The notes under the pieces: generated by a model | What the model was told of the DNA's origin: nothing | Databases searched by the model: none | What the model saw: the letters and a program-made list of their open reading frames with translations, nothing else | DNA from: Tausonia pullulans | Taxonomy: Eukaryota; Basidiomycota; Tremellomycetes; Cystofilobasidiales; Mrakiaceae | Direction: 5' to 3' | Length of the DNA stretch: 64,000 nt | NCBI GenBank assembly: GCA_951802195.1 | Contig: OX637630.1 | Span: 1 to 64,000, forward strand | Made by a program: the position numbers and the translations under genes | In this document: positions 1-9,232 of the stretch, one piece after another | How positions within the stretch are numbered: the first letter of the stretch is position 1 | Layout: each line of letters opens with the position of its first letter

Positions 1-188
1 CTAGACAGGACGATTTACGCTCTCAAGAGCGAAACATGCTCAGAACTTTCTTCTCTTAAGGAACGAGTTTAGCGATAAGCCAGCACCCAGCGAAGCGCAT
101 GGTGGTCTTGACCATGCGGAACAGGCCTGCCAGCCGAGGCGGACGCTTTGCCGCTTTCGGCCTAGCGGAACAGGCAATGCGCTCCAGA
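1..188. other. Left flank of the retrotransposon, no gene seen
   Basis: This short left-edge stretch ends at the TG that opens the 5' LTR. None of its three forward frames reads as the missing front part of the GH79 gene found on the other side of the element. I see no RNA gene or conserved protein motif in it. Confidence 0.5.
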
Positions 189-546
189 TGTCAGGATCTT
201 ACGGTTCACTACATAGGCTCTGTGCTTATGTGGCTGCAGAATCTCGCGGACCCGCCACCTCGGCTCCTCGTCTGTGTAGCATCGCCCTTAATTGCTCAGC
301 TTCCATTTTTAGCCTCTCTTCAGCCACACTGTCACACACTCTTTGTTTTCTCACCCTTAGTCCATAAGACACTCAGTTCATCGTACAATTTGTTCTACAC
401 TCTGACTACCATTTGGATTCGACAAATTTGCCCAAGACATCGAAGCGAGCCTGTGTCACTGCCCGCACTTCAGTCTACTATTCCACACACGCCCTCCCCT
501 TAGCACCCGTCATCCTCAGCCCTTGACCCTTGGGCCAATCCTAACA
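189..546 (+). repeat. 5' LTR of the Ty3/gypsy element
   Basis: This 358-bp LTR runs from TGTCAGGATCTTACGG to CCAATCCTAACA. It is identical by eye to the copy at 6000-6357. Related ends recur in the solo LTR at 7947 and in the older copies at 14899 and 24705, so this LTR family has been active in the neighbourhood more than once. Confidence 0.95.
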
Positions 547-615
547 TCAGTCAGAGTCACCGTCTGTCACCCGCTCGCTCCTAGTGGTCTCCACCTCGAC
601 ACTGTCCTAGCCAAC

Positions 616-1641
616 ATGGATAATCCCAACGCAGACCCTCGAATCGTTACCGAACTTGCTCTTGCAAGACAGCAAGTTGACCGTCTAAGGACCGCCCTTA
701 AAAATCTCCGACAACAACAACAACAACAGACAGAGGTTATCACCTCGCATCCCGAAGTCAAAGACTACCACGGACCTACTCCCCACGCCTTCAGTGGCAA
801 GAGATCAGAATCGGAGACCTTCGTCCTCAAGCTTGATAACATTTTTCGCCTGCAACCCGTGTCCCTCGGAACGGACGACATGAGGATTCAATACGCGATC
901 TCACTCCTTACGGATGACGCTTTCAACTGGGTCCGCCCTTACCTCCTCGTCGATGATTCCGACCGTCCGGACTGGTTCGACAGCTGGCCACGTTTCAGGG
1001 CCCGCCTCCTCAAAGACTTCGGAGAAATCGACCGCGTCGAAACCGCTCGGCGCGCTCTCAAGGATCTTCGTCAAACGACCACAGTTTCCATCTACGCCTT
1101 CGAGTACAGACGCCACAAACTCCTCCTTGACTTTGGCGATCAGTATCATCGTTTTAACTTCTTCGACGGTCTCAAGCTTGATGTCAAGGAACGTCTCGTC
1201 CGTGCTCAAAACTATGCCAACCTCGACGATCTTATCGACGCCGCCATCGAATGGGACAACGCCCTCACCGACTTTCGCCACGCTCATGCACCCCGCAACG
1301 TCAGCCGTCCAACCGTCGCCACAGTCGTCCCTCCCGCTCGTCGTACCTTCTTCCCGTTCGTACCCGTGACCAACACCTCAGCCTCATCATCCGGCCCCGT
1401 CCCCATGGAGGTCGACGCCACCTCTCGGCCTCGTGGCCCCCTCTCCGACGCGGAAAGGGAGCGCCGCCGACGCGACGGCCTCTGCCTATACTGCGCCAGC
1501 AAGGACCACCGAGTTATCAACTGTCCCATCGCTCCTCGTCGATTCTTCAATATCTCGGCTATCTCGGCCACCAATACCGCCAATGGCGTCCCTCGTTCAG
1601 CCACAATCAAGGAGATTATCAACGATCAAGACTCAGCGTGA
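616..1641 (+). CDS. Gag polyprotein of the Ty3/gypsy element
   Basis: The frame starts at an ATG in a good context just inside the LTR boundary; an upstream extension in the same frame lies partly in the LTR and was not used. The first 40 residues are polar with a short glutamine run (NLRQQQQQQTEV). The middle holds the retrotransposon Gag core (for example DDAFNWVRPYL and FGEIDRVETARRAL). Near the end is one CCHC zinc knuckle, CLYCASKDHRVINC, expected to bind the RNA genome. Gag builds the virus-like particle in the cytoplasm. Pol follows downstream in the same frame after a short gap, and how it is expressed is not evident here. Confidence 0.9.
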   Translation: MDNPNADPRIVTELALARQQVDRLRTALKNLRQQQQQQTEVITSHPEVKDYHGPTPHAFSGKRSESETFVLKLDNIFRLQPVSLGTDDMRIQYAISLLTDDAFNWVRPYLLVDDSDRPDWFDSWPRFRARLLKDFGEIDRVETARRALKDLRQTTTVSIYAFEYRRHKLLLDFGDQYHRFNFFDGLKLDVKERLVRAQNYANLDDLIDAAIEWDNALTDFRHAHAPRNVSRPTVATVVPPARRTFFPFVPVTNTSASSSGPVPMEVDATSRPRGPLSDAERERRRRDGLCLYCASKDHRVINCPIAPRRFFNISAISATNTANGVPRSATIKEIINDQDSA

Positions 1642-1773
1642 CTAGCCGACCCGTCCGACCCGACGGGTTCGCCTTCGTCTGCCAACGGCCCCTCGCTTTT
1701 CGACAACGTTTCTGGACCCCCTCTTTACTCCTTTTTTATTCAAAACACCAAAGAATCACTTCGCGGTCCTCCC

Positions 1774-4700
1774 ATGCTCCCCCCGGTCGACCGTTTTTCG
1801 CTACCCTCTAACCCATTCCATTGCCTTTCCACCGACGACATCCCCACGGCTTCCTTTCATGAGGAAGATCACGTCGTCCTGCCCCTCTCCATCGCCTTCG
1901 GATCCACCTCCTTCGACACATACGCACTGATCGACAGCGGTGCCACATCCAACTTCATCGACTCGTCCCTCGTCGACAAGCATTCGGTTCCACTCGTGGT
2001 AAAGAACGCCCCTCGCGCCCTCGAGGTCGTCGACGGTCGCCCGATTGCATCGGGAGCCGTCACGCATCACACCTCTCCCCTGGCCCTCACCGTACCTAGG
2101 CATCGACACACCGAATCCCTCTCTTTCGACGTCACCTCCCTTGGTCACTATCCGATCATCCTCGGTATTCCCTGGCTCAAACGACACAATCCCTCGATCG
2201 ACTGGCCAGCGCATTACCTCGTTTTCGATTCGCAGTACTGCCGGAGCTCCTGCCTCTCACGAGAAACTCCCACCCTAGCCAAACCCCTCAGTCAAGTCCC
2301 ACCATCGTCTTTCAACGAGGCTTCATCGCCCTCGTCCCCGCCCTTGTCCTTGTCCTCGCCCAAGCCCTCGTCCTCGCCCAAGCCCTCGTCCTCGCCCAAG
2401 CCCTCGTCCTCGCCCAAGCCCTCGTCCTCGCCCAAGCCCTCGTCCTCGCCCAAGTCCTCGTCCTCGCTCAGGTTCAAGTTCAAGTCCTCGTCCTCGCCCA
2501 AGCCCTCGCCCAAGCCCTCGCCCAAGCCCTCGTCCTCGCCCAAGCCCTCGTTCTCGCCCAAGCCCTCGTCCTCGCCCAAGCCCTCGTCCTCGCCCAAGTC
2601 CTCGTCCTCGCTCAGGTTCAAGTTCAAGTCCTCGTCCTCGCCAGTCAGCCACCGATCGCTCCTCCCTGCCGTCATCTCCGCCACCCGGTCTTCGCCTTAC
2701 TTCTCTGTTATCCCGCCTACGGACCCGCTTGACCCCCCGGACCGTGAGCCTTCACCCCCGGAGATTAATGTACCCGCCATCGTCCCACCGGAGTATCACG
2801 CCTACCTCAAGGTTTTCGAGAAGTCCTCAGCCTCGGAACTACCTCCTCATCGGCCATACGACCATGCCATCACTCTCAAGGACAACACGCAGCCACCCTT
2901 CGGGCCAATCTATGGTCTCTCATCGGTCGAACTCGGCGCTCTTCGTGAGTTCCTCGACGAGAACCTCGCCAAAGGTTTCATCGTCCCCTCGAAATCACCT
3001 GCCGCTGCTCCCATCCTTTTCGTCAAGAAGAAGGACAAATCTCTCCGCCTCTGCGTCGACTACCGCCGTCTCAATGCTATCACCATCAAGAATCGGTACC
3101 CGCTCCCACTCATCTCGGAATCCCTTGACCGGCTGGCCACTGCCAAGTTCTTCACCAAACTCGACCTTCGAGGCGCCTACAACCTCGTTCGGATCGCCCC
3201 GGGTGATGAATGGAAGACTGCCTTCCGCTGTCGCTACGGGCTGTTCGAGTACAAAGTTATGCCCTTTGGGCTGACGAACGCACCAGCCACATTCCAGCAC
3301 TTTATGAACGACACTCTCCGCGACCTCCTCGACATCTCCGTCATCGTCTATCTAGACGATATCCTCATATTTTCCCCCACCCTCGACACACATCGCCAAC
3401 ACGTTGCCACTGTCCTCGAGCGCCTCCTGACAGCGCGCCTCTGGGTCAAGCCGGAGAAGTGCGCCTTCCACCAGGACGAGGTCGATTTCCTCGGCTACAT
3501 CGTCGGCGCTCAAGGCATCAAGATGGATCCCTCCAAGATCTCAGCCGTCACAGACTGGCCGGTACCCACCTCGGTCAGACACATCCAGTCCTTCCTCGGA
3601 TTTGCCAACTTCTACCGCCGTTTCGTCCACCGGTTCTCAAAAGTCGTCGCTCCCATTACGTCCCTCCTCAAGAAAGGTGTCCCCTTCCACTTCGGACCGG
3701 AGCAACTCGCCGCTTTCAAGACCCTCAAGTCCAAGTTCACCTCGTCTGCCGTCCTCACCGTCTTCGATCCCTCGCTTCCCCTCGTCCTCGAGACGGACTC
3801 ATCCGATTTCGCCGTTGCCGGCGTCCTCTCGCAACGCGCCGTTGCCCTTCGCTCGCCACTCCGCCCGATCGCCTTCTACTCGCGCAAGCTCAACCCGGCC
3901 GAACTCAACTACGAGATCCACGACAAGGAAATGTTGGCGATCATCGAGTGCCTCAAGGAGTGGCGCCATTACTGCGAAGGACACCCATCACCTCTCACCA
4001 TCTACACCGATCACGAGTCGCTCCAGTACTTTACCACCTCCAAAGCCCTCTCCCGCCGTGAGTCCCGCTGGGCCGAGTTCCTCTCTGGTTTCAACTTTGT
4101 CGTTATCTACCGCCCTGGAGGACGCAATACCGTCGCCGATGCCCTGTCGAGGCGACAGGACCTTTCGGAGGGGAGTCGCCCTTCGGACCAGACACCCAGA
4201 CGCCTTCTCAAACCCGACCAGTACATCATTGCCGCCAACCTCAGGTCCCGTCCTTCGGCCGCTGCCGCTCCCCTCAATCAAGCTCCCCTCGATCAAACTT
4301 CCTTCAATACTATCGGCAACATCCCTGCGCTCTTCGAACCCATTGACTCGGAACCTCCGGAACCCATTCCCGACCTCGATCCTCGCCCCAAGCTCCTTCC
4401 TCGTCTTCTCACCGCACAACTCGCCGACCCATCACTCGCCCCCCTCATTGACCTCCTCCGTCATCCGAATCGCCCTCGCTCTCCCGACGATGTCAAGGCT
4501 CTCCAGGGTCTCTCGCTCCACCCTACAGACCTCCTTCTCTCGCGCGGCCTCGTCCTCGTTCCGGACGATCACCAGCTACGCCTCGACCTCGTCCGCGCCT
4601 GCCACGAGCCTCGCCTCGCTGGGCACCTTGGCGCTCGCAAGACCCACGACCTTCTTCGACGCTCGTTCACTTTCCCCTCTGATTACACGTTCGTTCAGAC

Positions 4701-5949
4701 CTACACCTCCGGCTGCGACCTTTGCGTCCGCAACAAGACAAATCGGCGCGCACCCTTCGGCCTCCTCCAACCGCTTCCGCCACCGACACGCCCTTGGACG
4801 ATGATCTCCATGGACGGCATCGTCAAGCTCCCAACCTCCGACGGCCTCGACTGCATTCAAGTTTTCATCGATCGATTCACCAAGATGGTTCGTCTCGTCC
4901 CGTACTGTGAAGCCGGTTTCGCGGCTCCCGAGCTCGCTCGGATGTACCTCGACCACGTTGTCCGGCACCACGGTTTCCAGACAGACATCACCTCGGATCG
5001 CGGATCGACCTTCACCTCCGCTTTCTGGCGATCTTTCCTCTCTCTCATCGGCACTGCCCCTCATTTCACTACCGCCTTCCACCCCGCGGCCAACGGCCAA
5101 ACCGAGCGTGCTAATGCCGTCGTCGAGACCTTCCTTCGGATCTTCTGCAACCACCATCAAGACGACTGGGTCTCGCTCCTTCCCTCCTGCGAGTTCGCTC
5201 TCAACAACTCGCTAGCGGTCGCCACCCAGCACACGCCTTTCTTCGCCAACCACGGTTTCCACCCTCTCTCGTCATCTGACCTCCTCGCCGCCTCTACCTC
5301 GCACAATCCCGCCGCCGATGCCACAGTTGCCAAGCTTCGCGCTCTTCATACCGAGATCCGAGATCACATCCTCGCTGCCCAACGTTCATACAAGACCTTC
5401 GCTGATCAATCCCGTCGTCCTACCACCTTTCTAGGGGAAGACGGCAAGGATCCTTCCCCTCCGATCTTCAAGACCGGCGATCTGGTCTGGCTCAATCGTC
5501 GCAACATTACTACCGATCGGCCCTCGCTCAAACTCGATGTCAAACACCTCGGCCCTTTCCGGATCCTCCGTGTGCTCTCGGACATCTCCTTCGAGCTCGA
5601 CTTGCCTCCCACAGTCCCGGTCCATCCTGTTTTCCACGCCTCGCTCCTCTTGCCACACGCCCCCGGACACCCCGGTCAACACCAGCCTGCCGCGTCTCCA
5701 GTCAACGCCGCCGACCCAGAGCTGTACGTCGTCGAACGCATCATCAAGATGGACGTCCGCGACGGCAAGCACTTCTACCTCGTTCACTGGCAAGGCTATC
5801 GCGACGAGGAGGACACATGGGAGCCGTACGATCACGTTGCTCATCTTCGCCTCCTCAAAGCCTTCCACCGCGCCCATCCTGATCTTCCCAAGCCATCGCG
5901 TCGAATAATCCGTCGTCCTTCTCGCCGTCCTCGTCGCCGTAACCCCTAG
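1774..5949 (+). CDS. Pol polyprotein of the Ty3/gypsy element (PR-RT-RH-IN-chromodomain)
   Basis: About 1,391 residues. In order: an aspartic protease with the ALIDSGATSNFID motif; a serine/proline/lysine low-complexity linker of tandem SSPKP units; reverse transcriptase with VYLDDILIFS; RNase H with LVLETDSSDFAVAG; integrase with a zinc-binding end (CDLCVRNKT), the catalytic region around ITSDRGSTFTSAFW and HPAANGQTERANAVVE; and a C-terminal chromodomain with YVVERIIKMD and HWQGYRDEEDTWEP. Chromodomains of this class are thought to steer integration to marked chromatin. The repeat linker between protease and reverse transcriptase is unusually long and regular. Confidence 0.93.
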   Translation: MLPPVDRFSLPSNPFHCLSTDDIPTASFHEEDHVVLPLSIAFGSTSFDTYALIDSGATSNFIDSSLVDKHSVPLVVKNAPRALEVVDGRPIASGAVTHHTSPLALTVPRHRHTESLSFDVTSLGHYPIILGIPWLKRHNPSIDWPAHYLVFDSQYCRSSCLSRETPTLAKPLSQVPPSSFNEASSPSSPPLSLSSPKPSSSPKPSSSPKPSSSPKPSSSPKPSSSPKSSSSLRFKFKSSSSPKPSPKPSPKPSSSPKPSFSPKPSSSPKPSSSPKSSSSLRFKFKSSSSPVSHRSLLPAVISATRSSPYFSVIPPTDPLDPPDREPSPPEINVPAIVPPEYHAYLKVFEKSSASELPPHRPYDHAITLKDNTQPPFGPIYGLSSVELGALREFLDENLAKGFIVPSKSPAAAPILFVKKKDKSLRLCVDYRRLNAITIKNRYPLPLISESLDRLATAKFFTKLDLRGAYNLVRIAPGDEWKTAFRCRYGLFEYKVMPFGLTNAPATFQHFMNDTLRDLLDISVIVYLDDILIFSPTLDTHRQHVATVLERLLTARLWVKPEKCAFHQDEVDFLGYIVGAQGIKMDPSKISAVTDWPVPTSVRHIQSFLGFANFYRRFVHRFSKVVAPITSLLKKGVPFHFGPEQLAAFKTLKSKFTSSAVLTVFDPSLPLVLETDSSDFAVAGVLSQRAVALRSPLRPIAFYSRKLNPAELNYEIHDKEMLAIIECLKEWRHYCEGHPSPLTIYTDHESLQYFTTSKALSRRESRWAEFLSGFNFVVIYRPGGRNTVADALSRRQDLSEGSRPSDQTPRRLLKPDQYIIAANLRSRPSAAAAPLNQAPLDQTSFNTIGNIPALFEPIDSEPPEPIPDLDPRPKLLPRLLTAQLADPSLAPLIDLLRHPNRPRSPDDVKALQGLSLHPTDLLLSRGLVLVPDDHQLRLDLVRACHEPRLAGHLGARKTHDLLRRSFTFPSDYTFVQTYTSGCDLCVRNKTNRRAPFGLLQPLPPPTRPWTMISMDGIVKLPTSDGLDCIQVFIDRFTKMVRLVPYCEAGFAAPELARMYLDHVVRHHGFQTDITSDRGSTFTSAFWRSFLSLIGTAPHFTTAFHPAANGQTERANAVVETFLRIFCNHHQDDWVSLLPSCEFALNNSLAVATQHTPFFANHGFHPLSSSDLLAASTSHNPAADATVAKLRALHTEIRDHILAAQRSYKTFADQSRRPTTFLGEDGKDPSPPIFKTGDLVWLNRRNITTDRPSLKLDVKHLGPFRILRVLSDISFELDLPPTVPVHPVFHASLLLPHAPGHPGQHQPAASPVNAADPELYVVERIIKMDVRDGKHFYLVHWQGYRDEEDTWEPYDHVAHLRLLKAFHRAHPDLPKPSRRIIRRPSRRPRRRNP
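2331..2650 (+). repeat. Tandem SSPKP-coding repeat inside pol
   Basis: An 18-bp unit, CCCTCGTCCTCGCCCAAG with small variants, is repeated many times in frame. A variant block encoding LRFKFKSSSSP occurs twice, so there is a larger unit on top of the short one. The stretch lies between protease and reverse transcriptase and would form a basic, disordered linker. Confidence 0.9.
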
Positions 5950-5999
5950 CTCTCAGGTCCTTTGCCCTCTCAGGAGTTCGGGCCTTAGCCGGGGGCTCC

Positions 6000-6357
6000 T
6001 GTCAGGATCTTACGGTTCACTACATAGGCTCTGTGCTTATGTGGCTGCAGAATCTCGCGGACCCGCCACCTCGGCTCCTCGTCTGTGTAGCATCGCCCTT
6101 AATTGCTCAGCTTCCATTTTTAGCCTCTCTTCAGCCACACTGTCACACACTCTTTGTTTTCTCACCCTTAGTCCATAAGACACTCAGTTCATCGTACAAT
6201 TTGTTCTACACTCTGACTACCATTTGGATTCGACAAATTTGCCCAAGACATCGAAGCGAGCCTGTGTCACTGCCCGCACTTCAGTCTACTATTCCACACA
6301 CGCCCTCCCCTTAGCACCCGTCATCCTCAGCCCTTGACCCTTGGGCCAATCCTAACA
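6000..6357 (+). repeat. 3' LTR of the Ty3/gypsy element
   Basis: This copy is 358 bp and identical by eye to 189-546. It is preceded by a short G-rich stretch (GCCGGGGGCTCC) that may serve as the polypurine tract. Confidence 0.95.
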
Positions 6358-6358
6358 C

Positions 6359-7388
6359 CACTATTCAGTGAGTTCCGTCTGGAAGGCCCCCGCCATTCAT
6401 TGTCCTGGCAGGCCGCCACTGATACCATTGCATCCAACCATAACAGGGCGTACACGCGTATCCCACATTTAACCCGGAGCCAAAAATGGGTGACCTGATG
6501 AACAAGAACAGCATTCGCGGGAACATGACCAAACATGCAAGGGAGGTCAGCCGTGCGAGGTCTGTCGGCTTGCCTTACATCCTGGTAAGTTAGCTCTCAA
6601 ACACATTGAGAATCTTGGGACTGATCTCTTGCGACTTTTCAGGGTGAAACCAACAGCTACGCCAAGTGAGTCCGGTATAGTTATCCACCCTACTGGCCGA
6701 GCGCAAAAGCTGACTCTGTGCTTGCTGTAGTCACGGAGCCCCAGGAGTTAGCAACACCGCTGAGGCCGCGATCTGGATGGTCGACAATGCCCTTCAAGCC
6801 GCATCTGTTGGTGTTCAGCAGATGAAGTTCCATCAGGGGGTTGGTTACAGGTACAACCTGTTCCAGCCGGTCTCGGGTGTCGATGATGGAGTTGGCCTGT
6901 CGACCAGGCCGCACATCCTCCCCTCTTTCTACGGTGCTTTGGTCGTCAACGAGGCAATTGGCTCTTCAGGAAAGTCGTGCGTGGCCGAGATCGGCACCGA
7001 TTCGACAACGTTCTCCGCCTACGGTATCTGGGAAGACACCAAGCTTGCTCGCGTCGTCCTCATCAACTCGGCCATGTACCTTCCCGCTCAGAACGGCACT
7101 AGGGTCACCTCGACTGTGTACCTTGACGGACTTGACCACAGCGGACGAATCACTGCCAAGAGGTTGTCTACCCCCTTCACGAACTCCACATCGGGACTGT
7201 GAGTAAAGGATGACGTGGAATGCATCTGGGGAGGTGAAGCTGAATCGAGCTGTAATTTCAGGACGTGGGCATCGGTCAACTACGATACCGCATCAGGCGT
7301 TCCGGAGGGTACACCGCAGGAGGAAGATGTTACCGGCGGCGCACTCAGCGTGTCGGCATCTGAGGTCGTCATTCTCTGCCTCAAGTAA
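6359..7388 (+). pseudogene. GH79 beta-glucuronidase-like gene, 3' part only
   Basis: Exons at 6359-6367, 6447-6584, 6643-6665, 6731-7198 and 7262-7388 join in frame into 255 codons including the stop (TAA at 7386). The product reads HYS-GVHAYPTFNPEP, then LGETNSYANHGAPGVSN, then a C-terminal domain with YGALVVNEAIG, as in fungal glycoside hydrolase family 79. From family recall, the GETNS glutamate is expected to be the nucleophile. The signal peptide, the front of the barrel and the acid/base residue are missing: the first readable codon lies next to the 3' LTR, and the sequence left of the element does not continue the gene. The gene is therefore most likely dead. The exon ends are all GT/AG with preserved phase, so decay looks recent. 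Confidence 0.8.
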
Positions 7389-7946
7389 TGGGCAAATGAA
7401 AGATGCTGTGGTGGAAGGAGTCAGAATGTCTGTCGATGAGGAGGTGGCAGGGTGATGGCTCAGAAACTCCACTTTCCTCCTTTCCTCTCTATTGTTTATA
7501 AGTCGAAGTATCCTTGCTGTCCCGCGATGCATGTCCGGCGTTCTCCTTCAAGTTCTGTCCACGAAGATCTAATAAGCATCTATCTGGCAAAGAATCCAAA
7601 CTTCTCCTCATTCGACTCCCTTTCTCTTACAAATTCTACAAATGCTCTGACCTCAGTGCAGAATTCAACATAAAACCCTTCGCTTCGCGAATCCCAACAA
7701 TTGGTGAAGACTGTATGAATGAAACCATCTTTTGCTAGCCTCTCCCTCTGTCATAAGCAACCCAAATACCACGTCTTCTCTCGAAATTGACCCCAAACTC
7801 TCTATACGCTCCTCTTCGAGAGTTTCTTTTCTGGACTTCCTCGTCGAAGCCCGACATGTTCACCCCAACACCTTCCAGTCCCTATCTTACTTAACTTATC
7901 CCAACGAAATTCCTGTCGAACCTTCCACAGCCAAACTCGGACTCGG
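7389..7946. other. 3' flank of the GH79 relic, no gene seen
   Basis: This AT-richer stretch contains only short open frames without recognisable motifs. Its right part, together with 8298-8379, may be an older LTR split by the solo LTR insertion, because LTR-end sequence reappears just to the right of that insertion. Confidence 0.4.
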
Positions 7947-8302
7947 TGTTAGGATTGGCCCAAATGTCAAGAGCTAAGGATGACGGATGATTGGGGGCGT
8001 AGGTGGAATAGTAGACTGAAGTGCGGGCAGTGACACTGGCTCGCTTCGATGTCTTGGGCAGGTTTGTCGAATCCAGATGGTAGTCTGAATGTAGAACAAA
8101 ATGTACGATGAACTGAGCGTCTTATGGGCTAAGGGTGAGAAACAAAGAGTGTGGGACGGTGTGGCTGAAGAGAGGCTGAAAATGTGGAAGCCGAGCAAAT
8201 AAGGGCGATGCTACACTCGAAGTCGTTGTGGCGGGTTCGTGAGATTCTACAGCCCATAGGCGCAGAGCCTATGTAGTGAACCCGTAAGATCCTGACACTC
8301 GG
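7942..8302 (-). mobile_element. Solo LTR of the same Ty3/gypsy family, reverse orientation, with target duplications
   Basis: The LTR body is 7947-8297 (351 bp). Read on the minus strand it begins TGTCAGGATCTTACGG and ends CCAATCCTAACA, like the full element's LTRs but with scattered differences. It is flanked by a perfect 5-bp duplication, CTCGG, at 7942-7946 and 8298-8302. No internal sequence is present, as expected after LTR-LTR recombination within one element. Confidence 0.9.
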
Positions 8303-9232
8303 AGTCTAGCCTCAAACTCTCTGTTGCTCCCCTCCTCACCCATCCTCCTTCGCCCTTGACCCTTGGGCCAATCCTAACATTCCGCCGCTATGTTGCAGGA
8401 AGATGCCGAGGTTCTGAAAAGGCACGTCCATATTGCAACGAGACAGTGACGGCTCACCAAAGCCCTTTTACGCTCGTCCGCAAAAAATCATCAAGTCTAA
8501 GAATTTAATGAAACTATTTTCAAAACTTCCCTCTGGTTGTTTGGATGCGTAAGTACAAATGAGATATTGACGCATAGTCGCATAGATGGATGGACGCTTG
8601 GACGAATGGACTTTCCAGAGCCAAAACATGCTCAATCTTAGAGACTTCCTGATTCTCTCAGAGAAGTTCAAGTTTTCGGGAAGATACACCGCACATTTCT
8701 TGAATCGATTGACGTTCTCCACTGTTTGAAAGAATGAGTGTACCTACATCACTACCGTAAGGCGTTGGGGGACAAAGCAATAAGAGGGAATGCGACTCAC
8801 GTTTGCGATTGGAAACACAAGATAGGTAAGGAAGGAAGCAAGTTGGTGGACAGAAGGCAAGGGATGCGTCGATGTAAGACGAATAAGGGGATGGAATTAA
8901 GCTTTTAGCTTCTTGAGAGGGAGAAGTGCTTCAGACGATGTGCTTCTCGTCACGGAGACCATCTTGGTAGCTGGGTGGGGGAACAAGCCATTCTCGGTTG
9001 TCGTCGATAACAGAGCTCCTAACCATGCCAGGTGCAGGGGCTTCTTCGCCAGTGTCCTTGTCGCAAGCAGGGTGAAGCTCTCTCGAGATTCGGCGATGGC
9101 GAGCGCCTTGAGCTTCAACGACCGATCCGATAATCATAGAAATAGGAAGTGATCTAGACTTTGAGACGGAGGGAATGAATTTAGGTTTGTTGAAGGAGAA
9201 GAGATATCCTGTTACTATCACTGAACACTCTT
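8298..9232. other. Non-coding stretch with an old LTR end
   Basis: About 8330-8379 matches the last 50 bases of the LTR family on the plus strand (TTGACCCTTGGGCCAATCCT followed by AACA), an older insertion end. The rest has no convincing gene. A minus-strand open stretch at 8931-9142 ends with an acidic and proline-containing tail (WLVPPPSYQDGLRDEKHIV) and could be a stray exon, but nothing connects to it. Confidence 0.5.

Larger units (their letters stand above)
189..6357 (+). mobile_element. Ty3/gypsy LTR retrotransposon, chromovirus type, looks whole
   Basis: The element has two identical 358-bp LTRs, each opening with TG and closing with CA, a Gag reading frame with a zinc knuckle and a long Pol frame ordered protease, reverse transcriptase, RNase H, integrase and chromodomain. 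That order and the terminal chromodomain are diagnostic of Ty3/gypsy chromoviruses, which are common in basidiomycetes. The LTRs show no difference by eye, which suggests a very recent insertion. The bases next to the two LTRs (CCAGA on the left, CCACT on the right) do not form a clean 5-bp target duplication, and the right flank enters GH79 coding sequence while the left flank does not. Confidence 0.95.

Noticed and set aside
2292-2684. Minus-strand frame encoding a glycine/glutamate-rich repeat protein
   Set aside because: It is the antisense shadow of the SSPKP repeat in pol.
8468-8722. Minus-strand 84-codon frame in the LTR-rich region
   Set aside because: Composition is unlike neighbouring genes, there are no splice partners, and no family is recognisable.
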